Source: Actinomadura madurae (GTDB taxonomy: Bacteria > Actinomycetota > Actinomycetes > Streptosporangiales > Streptosporangiaceae). Taken from it: a stretch of DNA of 64,000 nt. The position numbers and the translations under genes were made by a program. This document shows, one piece after another, positions 15,137 through 24,288 of this stretch. Each line of letters starts with the position of its first letter. The first letter of the stretch is position 1. The stretch is from contig NZ_FOVH01000005.1 in the NCBI RefSeq assembly GCF_900115095.1, forward strand, positions 372,001-436,000, read 5' to 3'. The notes under the pieces were generated by a model. That model worked only from the letters and a program-made list of their open reading frames with translations, searched no databases and was not told the DNA's origin.

Positions 15137-16428
15137 GCCGCGCTCGTGGCCGTCGGTGTCAGGAACAGCACCTCGTCCCATCGGGAGGCTCCGGGTGAGA
15201 CCGTGCCGAGCAGGGCGAGCAGCACCCCTGCCGCGCCTTCGAGCAGCCCGGTGGTGTGCGACGGTCTGTCCGGCTCGGGCATGTCGGCGAACACGAAGGG
15301 ATGCTCGTCCGACGCCATGGCGCACAACCGCGAGCGGGTGTCGTCCCGCATCTCCTTGAGGACGGGGTCGCCGGTCTGCGCGTAGGCCCGCGTGTAGACG
15401 GCGAGCAGCCCTGCCACACCGTGGCAGAGGGTGGGGGCGAACGTCCGGCGCTCCGATTCCGGGGCGTCCCGCACACGGGTGAGCGCCGCGACCGCGAGCG
15501 ATGTGTCTCCGCTGATGGTGGCGGCCGACAGCAGCGCGGCCGCCACGCCGGGGGCGCCGTAGCACCACGCCGTACGTGCCGGGGCGTCGTCCCCGGTACG
15601 GACGGGCAGCCGGGATTCGGGGGCGGCCCGCAGGGCGCCGGGCCATGTCGGGCCGGCGCCGTCGTCCCACCGCCATTCCGCCAGCAGGTCCACGAGTTCG
15701 GCGACCCGTTCCTCCGCCTGCCGCCGCCTGATGCCCGCGCGGGCCGCCAGCGTCAGTGCGGCCAGCATTCCCGGCAGGCCATGGGAGAAGCCCAGGTTGT
15801 ACATCCCGTGGGGAAACTGGTCATGGAACCAGGGCGCCGCCTTGGGGTACAGCCGGGGCGGGCAGAACCACTTCGGCGCACCGTCCGCGTCGACGGCCGT
15901 GACCTCAAGGAGGTAGGCGGCGAGGCCGTCGGCGGCTTCTCGCAGCCCGCTGCCGGAGGCCACCCCCACGGTCTCCGCGGCCTTCAGCACGGCGGCGAGC
16001 CGCCCTGCCGCACCATTGATCACGTCGTACTCGCCCAGGGCGACACCGCCGCGCTCCGGCGGACCCGGTGTCCGCTCGACCAGCCGGCCGGTCACCGATC
16101 GGAGCGACCTTCCATAGCGCGGATCGCGGCGCGCGAACTCGGCCAGCACCCAGACGAAGCCCGCCGTGCCGGTGAACAGGCCCGCCGAGACCAGGGGGTC
16201 CCGCGCGGTGGCCTCGACGGCGCGGCGGAGAACGGCTTGACCGGCTCTGAGATATCGCTCGTCATCCAGGACCTCGCTCGCGTGGAGAAGGGCGAGCGCA
16301 ATTCCGAGATCTCCGCTTCCCAGATTCTCCCACCCATCGGCCGCGGGGGCGGCGGTCAATCGGTCGGCCACGTGGCGAGCGACCTCGGTGACCTCTTGAC
16401 CGGTCAATTGCCTGCCCTGCACACCCAC
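15133..16428 (-). CDS. lanC: Lanthipeptide cyclase LanC
   Basis: A ~431-residue LanC-type cyclase forming thioether rings from Cys thiols and dehydroamino acids. The zinc ligands are visible: the Cys of TAWCYGAPGVA and the Cys-His of TLCHGVAGLL. Other landmarks are GSGDLGIALALLH, LFTGTAGFVWVL, NLGFSHGLPGMLAALTLA and GLLEGAAGVLLALL, the GxxG turns of the alpha/alpha toroid. GTG 16428 is proposed because homology begins right after it; the open frame extends to 16605 with an ATG at 16491, so the start is uncertain. It lies between the precursor and lanB, and its stop overlaps lanB by 4 bp. Confidence 0.9.
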   Translation of the reverse strand: MGVQGRQLTGQEVTEVARHVADRLTAAPAADGWENLGSGDLGIALALLHASEVLDDERYLRAGQAVLRRAVEATARDPLVSAGLFTGTAGFVWVLAEFARRDPRYGRSLRSVTGRLVERTPGPPERGGVALGEYDVINGAAGRLAAVLKAAETVGVASGSGLREAADGLAAYLLEVTAVDADGAPKWFCPPRLYPKAAPWFHDQFPHGMYNLGFSHGLPGMLAALTLAARAGIRRRQAEERVAELVDLLAEWRWDDGAGPTWPGALRAAPESRLPVRTGDDAPARTAWCYGAPGVAAALLSAATISGDTSLAVAALTRVRDAPESERRTFAPTLCHGVAGLLAVYTRAYAQTGDPVLKEMRDDTRSRLCAMASDEHPFVFADMPEPDRPSHTTGLLEGAAGVLLALLGTVSPGASRWDEVLFLTPTATSAA

Positions 16429-16633
16429 GATCGACCTGCCGTTTCTCGGTGCCCGTCCGGCGGAGCTCCGGGCCCTTGCCGGGCGAACCATTTTCGTACT
16501 GCGCCCGAGTCGGGCGGCCGGCTGAAATCGGTCCGGTGCTCCGACCGGACGGCCATCCGCCGAGGGCGCGGCGCCGGAACGTCCGACGCGGTCGCCGCGG
16601 GTCACCCGTGCCAGGCGCCGCGCCCAGGGCTGA

Positions 16634-16804
16634 TCAGATGCCTTCTAGGCAGGTCGGCGTGGACTGGCAGGGGGCGGTGAAGCATGGACAGGAGTCAGTG
16701 CAGTCGAGGATTTCGGCGGACGTCGACAGCTCCGAGACCCGGACGTCGAGGTCGAACTCGTCCTGCGCGTCGACGCCTGCCTGGTCGGTGAGCGAGATCG
16801 TCAT
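16634..16804 (-). CDS. lanA: FxLD-type lanthipeptide precursor LanA
   Basis: A 56-residue precursor peptide. The leader holds DEFDLDVRVSEL (FDLD at residues 17-20), the F-x-LD box that class I LanB enzymes and the FxLD lanthipeptide family recognise. The C-terminal core runs from about residue 30 and carries Cys35, 39, 41, 46 and 52 with Thr36, Ser38, Thr43, Ser48, Thr49 and Thr51, enough for up to five thioether rings. ATG 16804 is preferred over ATG 16819 because GGAGA sits 6 nt upstream of it. lanC follows about 200 bp downstream on the same strand. No protease, transporter or methyltransferase gene is recognisable alongside. Confidence 0.85.
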   Translation of the reverse strand: MTISLTDQAGVDAQDEFDLDVRVSELSTSAEILDCTDSCPCFTAPCQSTPTCLEGI

Positions 16805-17002
16805 TGGTTCTCCGATCACTGTGGGAGCGAAGTCGGCACCGGTTCTCCGGCGCCGCCCTCAACAGGCCGCCGGCGATCGCGTTGAACGCGCAATGCACTC
16901 CGGCGATATTCCCCGGAGAGACGCTGGAACAACCCTTTCCAGATTGGAATGGTCCGGCCACGAACCCTTATCACCACATCACCGAGCGTACCAATACAAC
17001 GG

Positions 17003-17031
17003 AATCTATCTAAGATCATCTAGAGGGTCAA
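17003..17031 (-). promoter_or_regulatory. Sigma70-type promoter of the lanthipeptide operon
   Basis: On the minus strand TTGACC (-35, plus-strand 17026-17031) and TAGATT (-10, 17003-17008) are separated by exactly 17 bp. The spacer contains a partial dyad, ctagatgatcttagatag. This would give a leader of about 190 nt before lanA. Nothing else coding is visible between 16805 and 17355. Confidence 0.6.
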
Positions 17032-17355
17032 CAGCACGGGAATCACCCGGACCCGCGACCCCGGGCCACAACGCGACGACCTTGTGGAACGCACCAAATC
17101 ATTCGCCATGCCCGTGGCGCGCCAGACGCGCGTTGCGACCGCCCGACGACGCACTCGCCGAACCAAGTACGGGCTGCGGGGCAAGCACCGCGCGCAGGCC
17201 ACGGCGGCATACTCGCCCTTCTGCCACGTCAGGCGGGTGGACGGAGCCTCACCCAGGGGTGGAGACACCCGCGAAGGTGATCGAAACCGCAGCACCAGAA
17301 TGGTTCCAGACGCTCTCAGTGACGGCGACCCGCTCGGTCGGTCAGGGGCGTTCGC

Positions 17356-18420
17356 TCAGGGGGCGGCGGTCAGCATGCGGGCCGGGTTGTCCACCATCAT
17401 CGCGGTCATTTCTTGTTGGGTGATCTCGCAGGCCGCCATGATCTTCGTCATCGTCCGCAGGATGTGGCCGTAGCCCCAGCCGCCGTATTTGGTCAGGTAA
17501 TGCTTGTGCCCGACGTCGTGGGAGAGCAGCAGTTTGTCGCCGTGGCCCCTGTCGATCAAACGGCGCAGGGCCATTGCCCGTTGCTGGTCCGACGGCAGCC
17601 ACCACGCCAGTCCGTTGTGCTCGAAATAGCCGTTGTTGCCGCACAGGTCGTACTCGATGTAGCACCCGCGTGCGGCTAGAGAAGCGTGATGTTCCACCGC
17701 CTCGTCCAGGACGATGTCCGTGTGCGCCAACGTCCCGTCCATGTGACCCAGCACGACATGGCGGAGGGAAACACCCTGGCTTTCCAGCACGTCCAGGACG
17801 TCGTGGGCGTACCGGGTCGGCGGATGCACGTGAATCGAGATGGCCGCTCCGGTCTCCAGGTGCGCCTTGGCGGCCGCCTCCAGCACTTTCCGCTCGGCCG
17901 GATCGAGGGGGTCGGTGGTGCCGATCTCGCCGATGATCCCGGCCCGGACGCCGGTGCCGTCGATCCCGGTCGTGAGGTCGTTGATCATCCTGCCGGCGAT
18001 CTGGTCGGCGGGCCGTGAAGCCAGTTCGGCGGGGTGCGCGGCGTGCACGTAATGACCGCAGCCGGCGATGATGTTGAGCCCGGTCGCGAAGGCGATCTCG
18101 CGGAGGCCGAGCGGGTCCCGTCCGATGTCGGCGTTGGTCACATCGACCACGGTGCGGCCGCCGAGGCGCTGGAACCGCTGGATCTCCTCGACGGCCGTGT
18201 CGATGTCCCCGAGGAGGCAGTTGTCCAGGTTCGCGTACGGGTTGCGCCGCATCCGGTCGAGATTGTGCAGTTGCACCTTCTCGTCGGTGAACGCCGCACG
18301 GCTGGCCCACGCGGGCCGTTCGACATAGCCGGTGAGGTCGATGAGCAGGTGTTCGTGGCTGAGTGTGATCCCCAGCTCGGACGCGTCGACGGGGCCGGTG
18401 ACCGTCATGACGGAGGCCAT
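17356..18420 (-). CDS. Phosphotriesterase-family metal-dependent hydrolase (lactonase-like)
   Basis: A 354-residue amidohydrolase-superfamily TIM barrel. Metal-site motifs in order are GITLSHEHLLIDL (HxH), GEIGTTDPL (Glu where classical enzymes have carboxylated Lys, as in several lactonase-like members), SIHVHPP, LGHMDGT, and LLLSHDVGHKHYL near the C-terminus, all appropriate for a binuclear centre. Family members open lactones or cleave phosphotriesters; in a sugar locus a lactonase role is likely. ATG 18420 has AAGGAG upstream and overlaps the preceding ABC ATPase gene by 16 bp, so it belongs to the leftward transport operon. Confidence 0.85.
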   Translation of the reverse strand: MASVMTVTGPVDASELGITLSHEHLLIDLTGYVERPAWASRAAFTDEKVQLHNLDRMRRNPYANLDNCLLGDIDTAVEEIQRFQRLGGRTVVDVTNADIGRDPLGLREIAFATGLNIIAGCGHYVHAAHPAELASRPADQIAGRMINDLTTGIDGTGVRAGIIGEIGTTDPLDPAERKVLEAAAKAHLETGAAISIHVHPPTRYAHDVLDVLESQGVSLRHVVLGHMDGTLAHTDIVLDEAVEHHASLAARGCYIEYDLCGNNGYFEHNGLAWWLPSDQQRAMALRRLIDRGHGDKLLLSHDVGHKHYLTKYGGWGYGHILRTMTKIMAACEITQQEMTAMMVDNPARMLTAAP

Positions 18421-19928
18421 GCGTGCTCCTTCTGCGAGGGTGACGAGGGGTCGGATCCGCCCAGCGTGGCGATGAGGTGATCCTTGGCGACCGTGGGCGG
18501 GAACTCCGCGACGATCCGGCCGCGGACCATGACGAGGATGCGGTCGGCGATGCGCTCGAGCTCCTCCAGGTCGTCGGTGGAGACGAGAACCGCCTTGCCC
18601 TGACCGGCGAGCCGCCGGATGTGGTGGTGGATCTCGTCGCTGGCGACCACGTCGACGCCCACGGTGGGGGATTCGAGCACCAGGGCATCGCTCTTCCCCT
18701 CCAGCCAGCGCCCCAGGAGCACTTTCTGCTGGTTGCCTCCGCTGAGCTGGGAAACGGGTTGGCCCGGGCCGGTGCACCGCACGGAAAGGACGTCGATCAC
18801 GTCCGCGGCACGTCTGCGGGCCTCCTTGCGGTCGACGAATCCCGCCCGGCTCACCGTGGAAAGGGTCCCGAGGATCACGTTCGACTCGATGCTCCGGTCC
18901 GGGACGATGCCCTCCAGCCGGCGGTCCTCGGGAACGAAGCCGATGCCCCGTCCGACCACCGACTGCGGCGACCGGGTCGAGACGGGAACGCCGTTCAGGC
19001 TCACGGTCCCGGCGGACTTGGCCTCGCCCACCAGAGCGCGGACCAGCTGCTGCCGGCCGGACCCGACGATGCCCGTCAGGCCGACCACCTCCCCCGCGCG
19101 TACGTCGAAGTCGACACCGGAGAAATGGGGCCGGCAACTGAGCTTGTCGACTTTCAGGACGACTCCGCCGGGAGTGTTCCGCGAGAACTCCCGCTTCTCG
19201 ACCTCGTGTCCCACCATGTGCAGGCTGATCTGCGCGGTGGTGACGTTCGCCGCGGGCGCGTCGAACACGTTCCTCCCGTCGCGCAGGATCGTCACGTGGT
19301 CGCTGATCTCCAGCACCTCTTCGAGGTAGTGGGAGATGAAGATGACGGACCTGCCCTCCCCGGCGAGCCTGCGCATCACCGAGAAGAGAGCCGCGCGCTC
19401 GGTGGCGGTGAGCCTGGCCGTGGGCTCGTCGAAGACGACCACGCGCGAGTCCTGGGCGAGGACCTTCAAGACCTGGATGAGCTGCCGCGCGCCGACCGTG
19501 AGCTCTTCGACCGGACGGGTCAACGGGACATCGAACCGGTATCGGGCGCTCAACCGCTCCGCCTGCCGCTGGAGCGCGCCGCGGCTGAAGTAGCGCAGGC
19601 CGGGGACGAGCCGCCGGGTCGTGTTGTGTCCGAGGAGGACGTTCGCTGCCCCGCTGAGCGAGGGAACGAGATCGAACTCCTGGTACACCATGCCGATCCC
19701 GGCCAGCAGAGCCTGCCGCGGGGTGTGGAGCCTGGTTTCGACGCCGTCCAGGCTGATGGTGCCCTCGGCCGACGGGTACAGGCCGCCCAGCACCTTCATC
19801 AGGGTCGACTTACCCGCCCCGTTGGCTCCGCACAGGGCGTGGATCCGCCCGGACTCCACGGTGAGGTCGACGTTGCCGAGGACCTGGTTGGAGCCGAACC
19901 TCATGCTGATGTTCCTCATCTCCAGCAC
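18405..19928 (-). CDS. Ribose-type sugar ABC transporter ATP-binding protein
   Basis: A 507-residue ATPase with two nucleotide-binding domains in tandem, as in RbsA/MglA/XylG. The first has Walker A GANGAGKST and signature region LTVGARQLIQVLKVLAQDSR with VVVFDEPTA. The second has the degenerate loop TGIVGSGRQQLVRAL and signature LSGGNQQKVLLGRWL. This architecture pairs with one permease and a periplasmic-type binding protein, encoded next to it in the same direction. It powers import of a pentose, hexose or related polyol across the membrane. Confidence 0.93.
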   Translation of the reverse strand: MLEMRNISMRFGSNQVLGNVDLTVESGRIHALCGANGAGKSTLMKVLGGLYPSAEGTISLDGVETRLHTPRQALLAGIGMVYQEFDLVPSLSGAANVLLGHNTTRRLVPGLRYFSRGALQRQAERLSARYRFDVPLTRPVEELTVGARQLIQVLKVLAQDSRVVVFDEPTARLTATERAALFSVMRRLAGEGRSVIFISHYLEEVLEISDHVTILRDGRNVFDAPAANVTTAQISLHMVGHEVEKREFSRNTPGGVVLKVDKLSCRPHFSGVDFDVRAGEVVGLTGIVGSGRQQLVRALVGEAKSAGTVSLNGVPVSTRSPQSVVGRGIGFVPEDRRLEGIVPDRSIESNVILGTLSTVSRAGFVDRKEARRRAADVIDVLSVRCTGPGQPVSQLSGGNQQKVLLGRWLEGKSDALVLESPTVGVDVVASDEIHHHIRRLAGQGKAVLVSTDDLEELERIADRILVMVRGRIVAEFPPTVAKDHLIATLGGSDPSSPSQKEHAWPPS

Positions 19929-19932
19929 GGCC

Positions 19933-20955
19933 TCACGCTCCCCGCGTCCGGTACCGCTCGCCGATCGCGCTCAACGTCACGGCGATGAGCAGGACGACAC
20001 CGGTGACGGCCGTCTGCCAGAACACCGACACCCCGTACAGGTCCAGGCCGTTGGCGATGACGGCGAGCATCAGCACTCCGAGGACGGTCCCCCAGATGGA
20101 CCCCTTGCCGCCTTTGAGCGAACATCCGCCGATCACGGCGGCCGTGATGACCTGCAACTCGTAGTTGGTCGCCGCGTTGGGCAGCGCGGACGCGGTCCTG
20201 GTGGCCAGCATCAGGCCGCCGACGGCCGCGAGCAGGCCGCACGCGGCATAGGTGATGACCTTGATGCGCGCCACCTTGATCCCCGAGAGCAGGGCCGCCC
20301 GCTCGGAGCCTCCGATCGCGTAGACCGACTGCCCGAACGCGGTCAGCCGCAGGACGCCCCACCCGGCGACGGTGACGAGCAGGAAGATCAGCCCGGACAC
20401 CGGAACCCCGAGGACCCTGCCCTGGACCAGGTTCGCGAACCCGGCGGCGCTGCCCTGCGCGTACACCAGCTTCCCGTCGCTGACGATCAGCACCAGCCCG
20501 CGCACGAGGCTCATCGCGCCGAGCGTCGCGATCAGCGGGTTGATCCGGACCTTGGCGATCATGAACCCGTTCGCCGACCCGATGAGGGCGCCCAGCAGGA
20601 GGCCGCCCGCGATGCCGCCCACGATGGCGCCCGGCGACGGGTCCGCGCCGAAGAACAGGTAGGTGGCGACCCCGGCCATGGCGGCGACCGCACCGACCGA
20701 CAGGTCGAACCCGCCGAGGATCAGCACCATGGTCTGGCCGATCGCGATCACACCGATGATCGACGCCTGCTGCAGGACGTTGATCAGGTTCTCGCCGTCC
20801 CGGAACTGGGGGTTCGCCATGACGAGGAACAGGGCGGGCAGCACCAGGATGATGCCGGAGCCGAACCTGTCCCACGTGCCGGCCAGCCACCGGAGAGCGG
20901 CGCGCCCGGTCTGGGCCTCAAGAGGGGGCCCGGATGCCTTCGTTTCCACCGTCAT
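19933..20955 (-). CDS. Ribose-type sugar ABC transporter permease
   Basis: A 340-residue membrane protein of the BPD_transp_2 (RbsC/AraH) family with eight to ten hydrophobic segments between ~30 and 330. Family motifs are IGVIAIGQTMVLILGGFDLS, then VGAVAAMAGV, and later VITAAVIGGCSLKGGKGS, then IWGTVLGVLMLAVIANGLDL. It should form the homodimeric channel for the neighbouring RbsA-type ATPase. The gene lies 4 bp before the ATPase start and 1 bp after the binding-protein stop, a tight operon. Confidence 0.92.
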   Translation of the reverse strand: MTVETKASGPPLEAQTGRAALRWLAGTWDRFGSGIILVLPALFLVMANPQFRDGENLINVLQQASIIGVIAIGQTMVLILGGFDLSVGAVAAMAGVATYLFFGADPSPGAIVGGIAGGLLLGALIGSANGFMIAKVRINPLIATLGAMSLVRGLVLIVSDGKLVYAQGSAAGFANLVQGRVLGVPVSGLIFLLVTVAGWGVLRLTAFGQSVYAIGGSERAALLSGIKVARIKVITYAACGLLAAVGGLMLATRTASALPNAATNYELQVITAAVIGGCSLKGGKGSIWGTVLGVLMLAVIANGLDLYGVSVFWQTAVTGVVLLIAVTLSAIGERYRTRGA

Positions 20956-20956
20956 G

Positions 20957-21946
20957 TCAGAAGGCCCTGTACTGGGAGAGGTTGTCCTTGGTGCACACCG
21001 GTAGCTGCAGCACCGCGTCGGCAGGGGTCTTCGTGAAGTCCGGGGCCATCCGCGGGAGCGCGTTCATCACCATCTGGCCGAGGCTCGTCGGGTCCTGGAT
21101 GACCACCCCGTACGTCCAGCCCGCGGTGATGGCCTCCTGCGTCGACTTCGGCAGCTCGCCACCGGTGAAGAGCACGTCGTCACGCCCGGCTTGGGTGTGG
21201 GCCCACTTGGCTCCGGGCGTCTCCACCCCGCTGCCGAATCCGTGGATCAGATGGATCTCGCCCTTGCCGAACCGCTGCAGCATGTTCTGCGTTCCGGTCA
21301 GGCCCTTGTCGGCGGACCAGTCCGTCGCGGTCTCGGCGACGATCTTCACGCTCGGGTCGGCGGCCAGCGTCTCGGTGATGGCCTTGAAGCGATCCCTGTC
21401 GGGACTCCCCCCGGCCAGGCCCCGGAGCAGCCCGATCTTCTTCTGCCCTTGGATGTTCTTCGTCTTCAGCGCCTGCAGGATCAGCTTGCCCATCTGCTTG
21501 CCGAACTCGGTGTCGTCGGCGCCGAGGTAGGGGAATCCCTCGATGGTGCCGCCCACCCCGACCACGGGCACGCCGCCCTGCTTCGCCGACCTGGCGGCGG
21601 GAAGGATCGCGACGACGTCGAGCGGCGTCACGCAGACCACGTCCACCTTCCGCGCGGCCAGCTGAGCCACCTGCTGGGTCTGGACCGAGGGATCGCCGGC
21701 GGCCGACACCAGCTTCAGATCGATCTTCGCCCGGCGCGCCGCCTCCCGGAGGGCGGCGGCCAGCGGAACCGCGAACGGGATCGCCGTGTCCCAGATCGAG
21801 AACCCCACGGTCAGCGTCTTCGACGAATCACGGCTCGGCGCGACGTTGCAGGCGGACGCGGCCCCCAGCAGGGCACCGGCGGCGCCCAACCGCAGGATCC
21901 GGCGACGGGTCAGGGCGGCCGCGGACGTCCTCACTGAATGTGACAT
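20957..21946 (-). CDS. Sugar ABC transporter substrate-binding lipoprotein
   Basis: A 329-residue periplasmic-binding-protein type 1 domain with a lipoprotein signal: twin-Arg-containing N-terminus ALTRRRILRLGAAGALLGAA followed by SAC, the lipidated Cys. The mature domain shows TLTVGFSIWDTAIPFAVPLA, AARKVDVVCVTPLDVVAI and GLLRGLAGGSPDRDRFKAIT, typical of ribose/galactose-class proteins. ATG 21946 has GGAGA upstream; the open frame reaches 22165 but that would skip the signal peptide. It is the first gene of the leftward operon, about 190 bp from the mirrored promoter. Confidence 0.9.
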   Translation of the reverse strand: MSHSVRTSAAALTRRRILRLGAAGALLGAASACNVAPSRDSSKTLTVGFSIWDTAIPFAVPLAAALREAARRAKIDLKLVSAAGDPSVQTQQVAQLAARKVDVVCVTPLDVVAILPAARSAKQGGVPVVGVGGTIEGFPYLGADDTEFGKQMGKLILQALKTKNIQGQKKIGLLRGLAGGSPDRDRFKAITETLAADPSVKIVAETATDWSADKGLTGTQNMLQRFGKGEIHLIHGFGSGVETPGAKWAHTQAGRDDVLFTGGELPKSTQEAITAGWTYGVVIQDPTSLGQMVMNALPRMAPDFTKTPADAVLQLPVCTKDNLSQYRAF

Positions 21947-22116
21947 GGAATCTCCGTAGAAGTTCGGCGCCGCCGAAGTGAGCTCGGTGCCGCTCGACGA
22001 CCTCGCCGAGGCCGATGGCCAGGTGTGCCAGCGGGTCGGTGGATGAGAGTGAAGGAAGGTCGGCGCCCCGGTCTCCGGGTCGGCGATCGGGGCCGCCCGG
22101 CGTCCCGGGATGGCCA

Positions 22117-22165
22117 ACTGTGACGTTAAAGAAGGATTAGAGACGCGTCCGGCCCGGGTTGTCAA
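22117..22165 (-). promoter_or_regulatory. Leftward promoter and operator of the ABC transport operon
   Basis: On the minus strand TTGACA (-35, plus 22160-22165) is followed after 18 bp by TCTAAT (-10, plus 22136-22141). Immediately downstream lies the operator half ctttaacgtcacagt (plus 22117-22131). A repressor on this element would cover the transcription start. Confidence 0.75.
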
Positions 22166-22218
22166 CCCCGCCGACGGGTTGACGCCCGATTCGCGGGCAA
22201 CCCCAGCTCACGAGGTGG

Positions 22219-22265
22219 TTGACAGGACCCGCCCCGGTGGATCTAATGAGCTTTAACGTCACAGT
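22219..22265 (+). promoter_or_regulatory. Rightward promoter and operator of the FAD oxidoreductase operon
   Basis: TTGACA (22219-22224), 17 bp, then TCTAAT (22242-22247), followed three bases later by ctttaacgtcacagt (22251-22265). The promoter boxes and 15-bp operator are identical to those of the leftward promoter, in mirror orientation, 130 bp apart. Confidence 0.78.
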
Positions 22266-22448
22266 AGACGCCTTCTCCACTCCCCGGGCCGGAGTCCGTC
22301 CGTCCCGACCTCCCTCGTCTAAGAGCCCGCGTCCGGGAATCCCCGTCCGGGGTGCCCCGGCGGGGAGCATCCGTCTCTATCGCGCCCCAGGCCGCCGGTC
22401 TCCCCCGCTAGCGGGCCGCCGGCGCCGTTCGATCGGAGAACGCACCAC

Positions 22449-24137
22449 ATGAGCAGAATCATCGTCGTCGGAGCCGGCCACAACGGCCTGGTGGCCGCCG
22501 CCTACCTGGCCAAGGCCGGGCACGACGTGACCGTTCTGGAGCGCCGGCACGTCGTCGGGGGCGCCTGCGTGACCGAGGAACTCATCCCGGGCGCGAGGTT
22601 CTCGAGTTGCGCCTACGTCAACTCCTCGCTTCGCCCGCAGATTATCCGCGACCTCGAGCTCGAGCGGCATTCGCTGGAGATGTACACCACCGACGTCATG
22701 AACTTCGTCATGGGCGAAGACGGCGACCACTTCTTCGTATGGCCGGAGATCGACCGCACCATCAAGGAGTTGGAGCGGATCGGCGAACGCGACGTCGACC
22801 GGTTCATCGAGTTCGGCATCCGGTTCCGCCGATTCGCCAAGCTCGTCGAGCCGTACCTGCTGGCGGAGCCGCCTTCGCTCAGCGAGCTGATCGGCGCATT
22901 CGAGCACGCGGGCGAGATCGACCTCTGGCACGAGTTCGTCACCGGGAGCGTCGACTCGATGCTGCGGCGCTACTTCAGCCACGATCTCGTGTCCGGCCTG
23001 TTCACGTTCTTCGCGCTGGTGTCGGTGTACGCCGGTCCGATGGATCCGGGGACCGCCTATGGGTTCAGCCACCATTCGTGGGGAGAGTACGACGGCGAGT
23101 TCGGCCGGTTCGGTTTCGCCCGGGGCGGGATGGGCGCGATCTCCGAGGCGATCGCGTCGGCGGCGCGCGAGGCCGGCGCGGTCATCCGGACGAACGCCGA
23201 GGTCGAGGAGATCGTGACCAGTGGGGGGCGGGTCCGGGGCGTGCGCTCGGGCGGCGAACTCCTCGCCGCCGATGTCGTGGTCTCCAGCGCGGACACCAAG
23301 CACACCTACTTGGATCTGCTCGGCCCCGACGCGGTGGACGGGTCGGTCCGGGACAAGGTCGAGTCCCTCGACTTCCGGGGCAGCATGGCGCGTGTCCACC
23401 TGCTGGTGAACGAACTGCCGCGATACCGCGGTCTGCCTCCGGGGCCGGGACCGCAGCATCGCGGGTTCACCCTTCTCGGCGGGACGCGGTCCGCGTATGA
23501 GAAAGCGTGGGATGCCCAGAAGCGGGGCGAACTGTGCACCGGCTATCCCATCGAATTGCTGATTCCCTCGGCGACGGATCCGAGCGTGGCGCCCTCTGGC
23601 ATGCACACGATCTCGACCGGAATCCAGCAGTTGCCGTTCACGCTCGCCGAGGGTGACTGGGATTCCCGAAAGGACGAGTTCACCCGTACCGTCATCGATT
23701 CGTTGGCGCGGTACGCCCCGAACCTGGCGGACAGCATCGTGGGCACTTACACCATCACGCCGCTCGATCTGGAGCGCGACTACGGGCTCACCGGCGGAAA
23801 CATCTTCCAGGGCGCCATGTCGCTGAACCAGCTGTTCTCCTCGCGGCCCGCTCCCGGGCTCGGCGGCTATGAGACACCCGTGCCGGGTCTGTACCTGTGC
23901 GGAGCGGCGACGCATCCCGGTGGCGCGGTCATGGGGGCGTGCGGGCACAACGCCGCCCAAGCCGTCATCGCCGATCTGGCCGGCACGCCCAGGCCCCGGG
24001 TCACCGCCCGAAACGCGGGCGGGCGCCTCGACATCGTCGACCGCCTCGCCAGCCACCCCGGCCTCAAGCGCCTCCGCAACTGGGCGATGCGGCAGAAGTC
24101 GCTGCGTGGCGTCGTCAAGGTCGGCAAACGGATGTAA
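22449..24137 (+). CDS. FAD-dependent oxidoreductase (phytoene desaturase/PYROXD2-like)
   Basis: A 562-residue flavoprotein. The N-terminal dinucleotide fold is RIIVVGAGHNGLVAAAYLAK with the second-strand acidic VLERRHVVGGAC. The C-terminal FAD-contact motif is VPGLYLCGAATHPGGAVMGA with CGHNAAQAVIADL. This pattern belongs to the NAD(P)/FAD-dependent oxidoreductases related to phytoene desaturase and PYROXD2; the substrate is unpredictable. It is the first gene behind the rightward operator promoter, so it belongs to the same regulon as the sugar genes, which is unexpected for this family. An APC permease follows, suggesting a pair: one imports and the other oxidises an amine- or acid-like compound. 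Confidence 0.85.
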   Translation: MSRIIVVGAGHNGLVAAAYLAKAGHDVTVLERRHVVGGACVTEELIPGARFSSCAYVNSSLRPQIIRDLELERHSLEMYTTDVMNFVMGEDGDHFFVWPEIDRTIKELERIGERDVDRFIEFGIRFRRFAKLVEPYLLAEPPSLSELIGAFEHAGEIDLWHEFVTGSVDSMLRRYFSHDLVSGLFTFFALVSVYAGPMDPGTAYGFSHHSWGEYDGEFGRFGFARGGMGAISEAIASAAREAGAVIRTNAEVEEIVTSGGRVRGVRSGGELLAADVVVSSADTKHTYLDLLGPDAVDGSVRDKVESLDFRGSMARVHLLVNELPRYRGLPPGPGPQHRGFTLLGGTRSAYEKAWDAQKRGELCTGYPIELLIPSATDPSVAPSGMHTISTGIQQLPFTLAEGDWDSRKDEFTRTVIDSLARYAPNLADSIVGTYTITPLDLERDYGLTGGNIFQGAMSLNQLFSSRPAPGLGGYETPVPGLYLCGAATHPGGAVMGACGHNAAQAVIADLAGTPRPRVTARNAGGRLDIVDRLASHPGLKRLRNWAMRQKSLRGVVKVGKRM

Positions 24138-24288
24138 GAAGCCGCCGACCAGAACAACGTGGCCGCCGCCATTCGCTGCGGTGTCCGGAAACCCGGACGG
24201 TGTCGTGAACCCAGGCGGCATGCCTCCCACTTCAACGAACTCCGATTCCTACTGCCCACAATCCAGTGCGCGAACGAGGTGCAGATCA

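Noticed and set aside
17032..17355. Short frames on both strands upstream of the lanthipeptide promoter
   Set aside because: Arg-rich translations without ribosome sites, motifs or codon bias.
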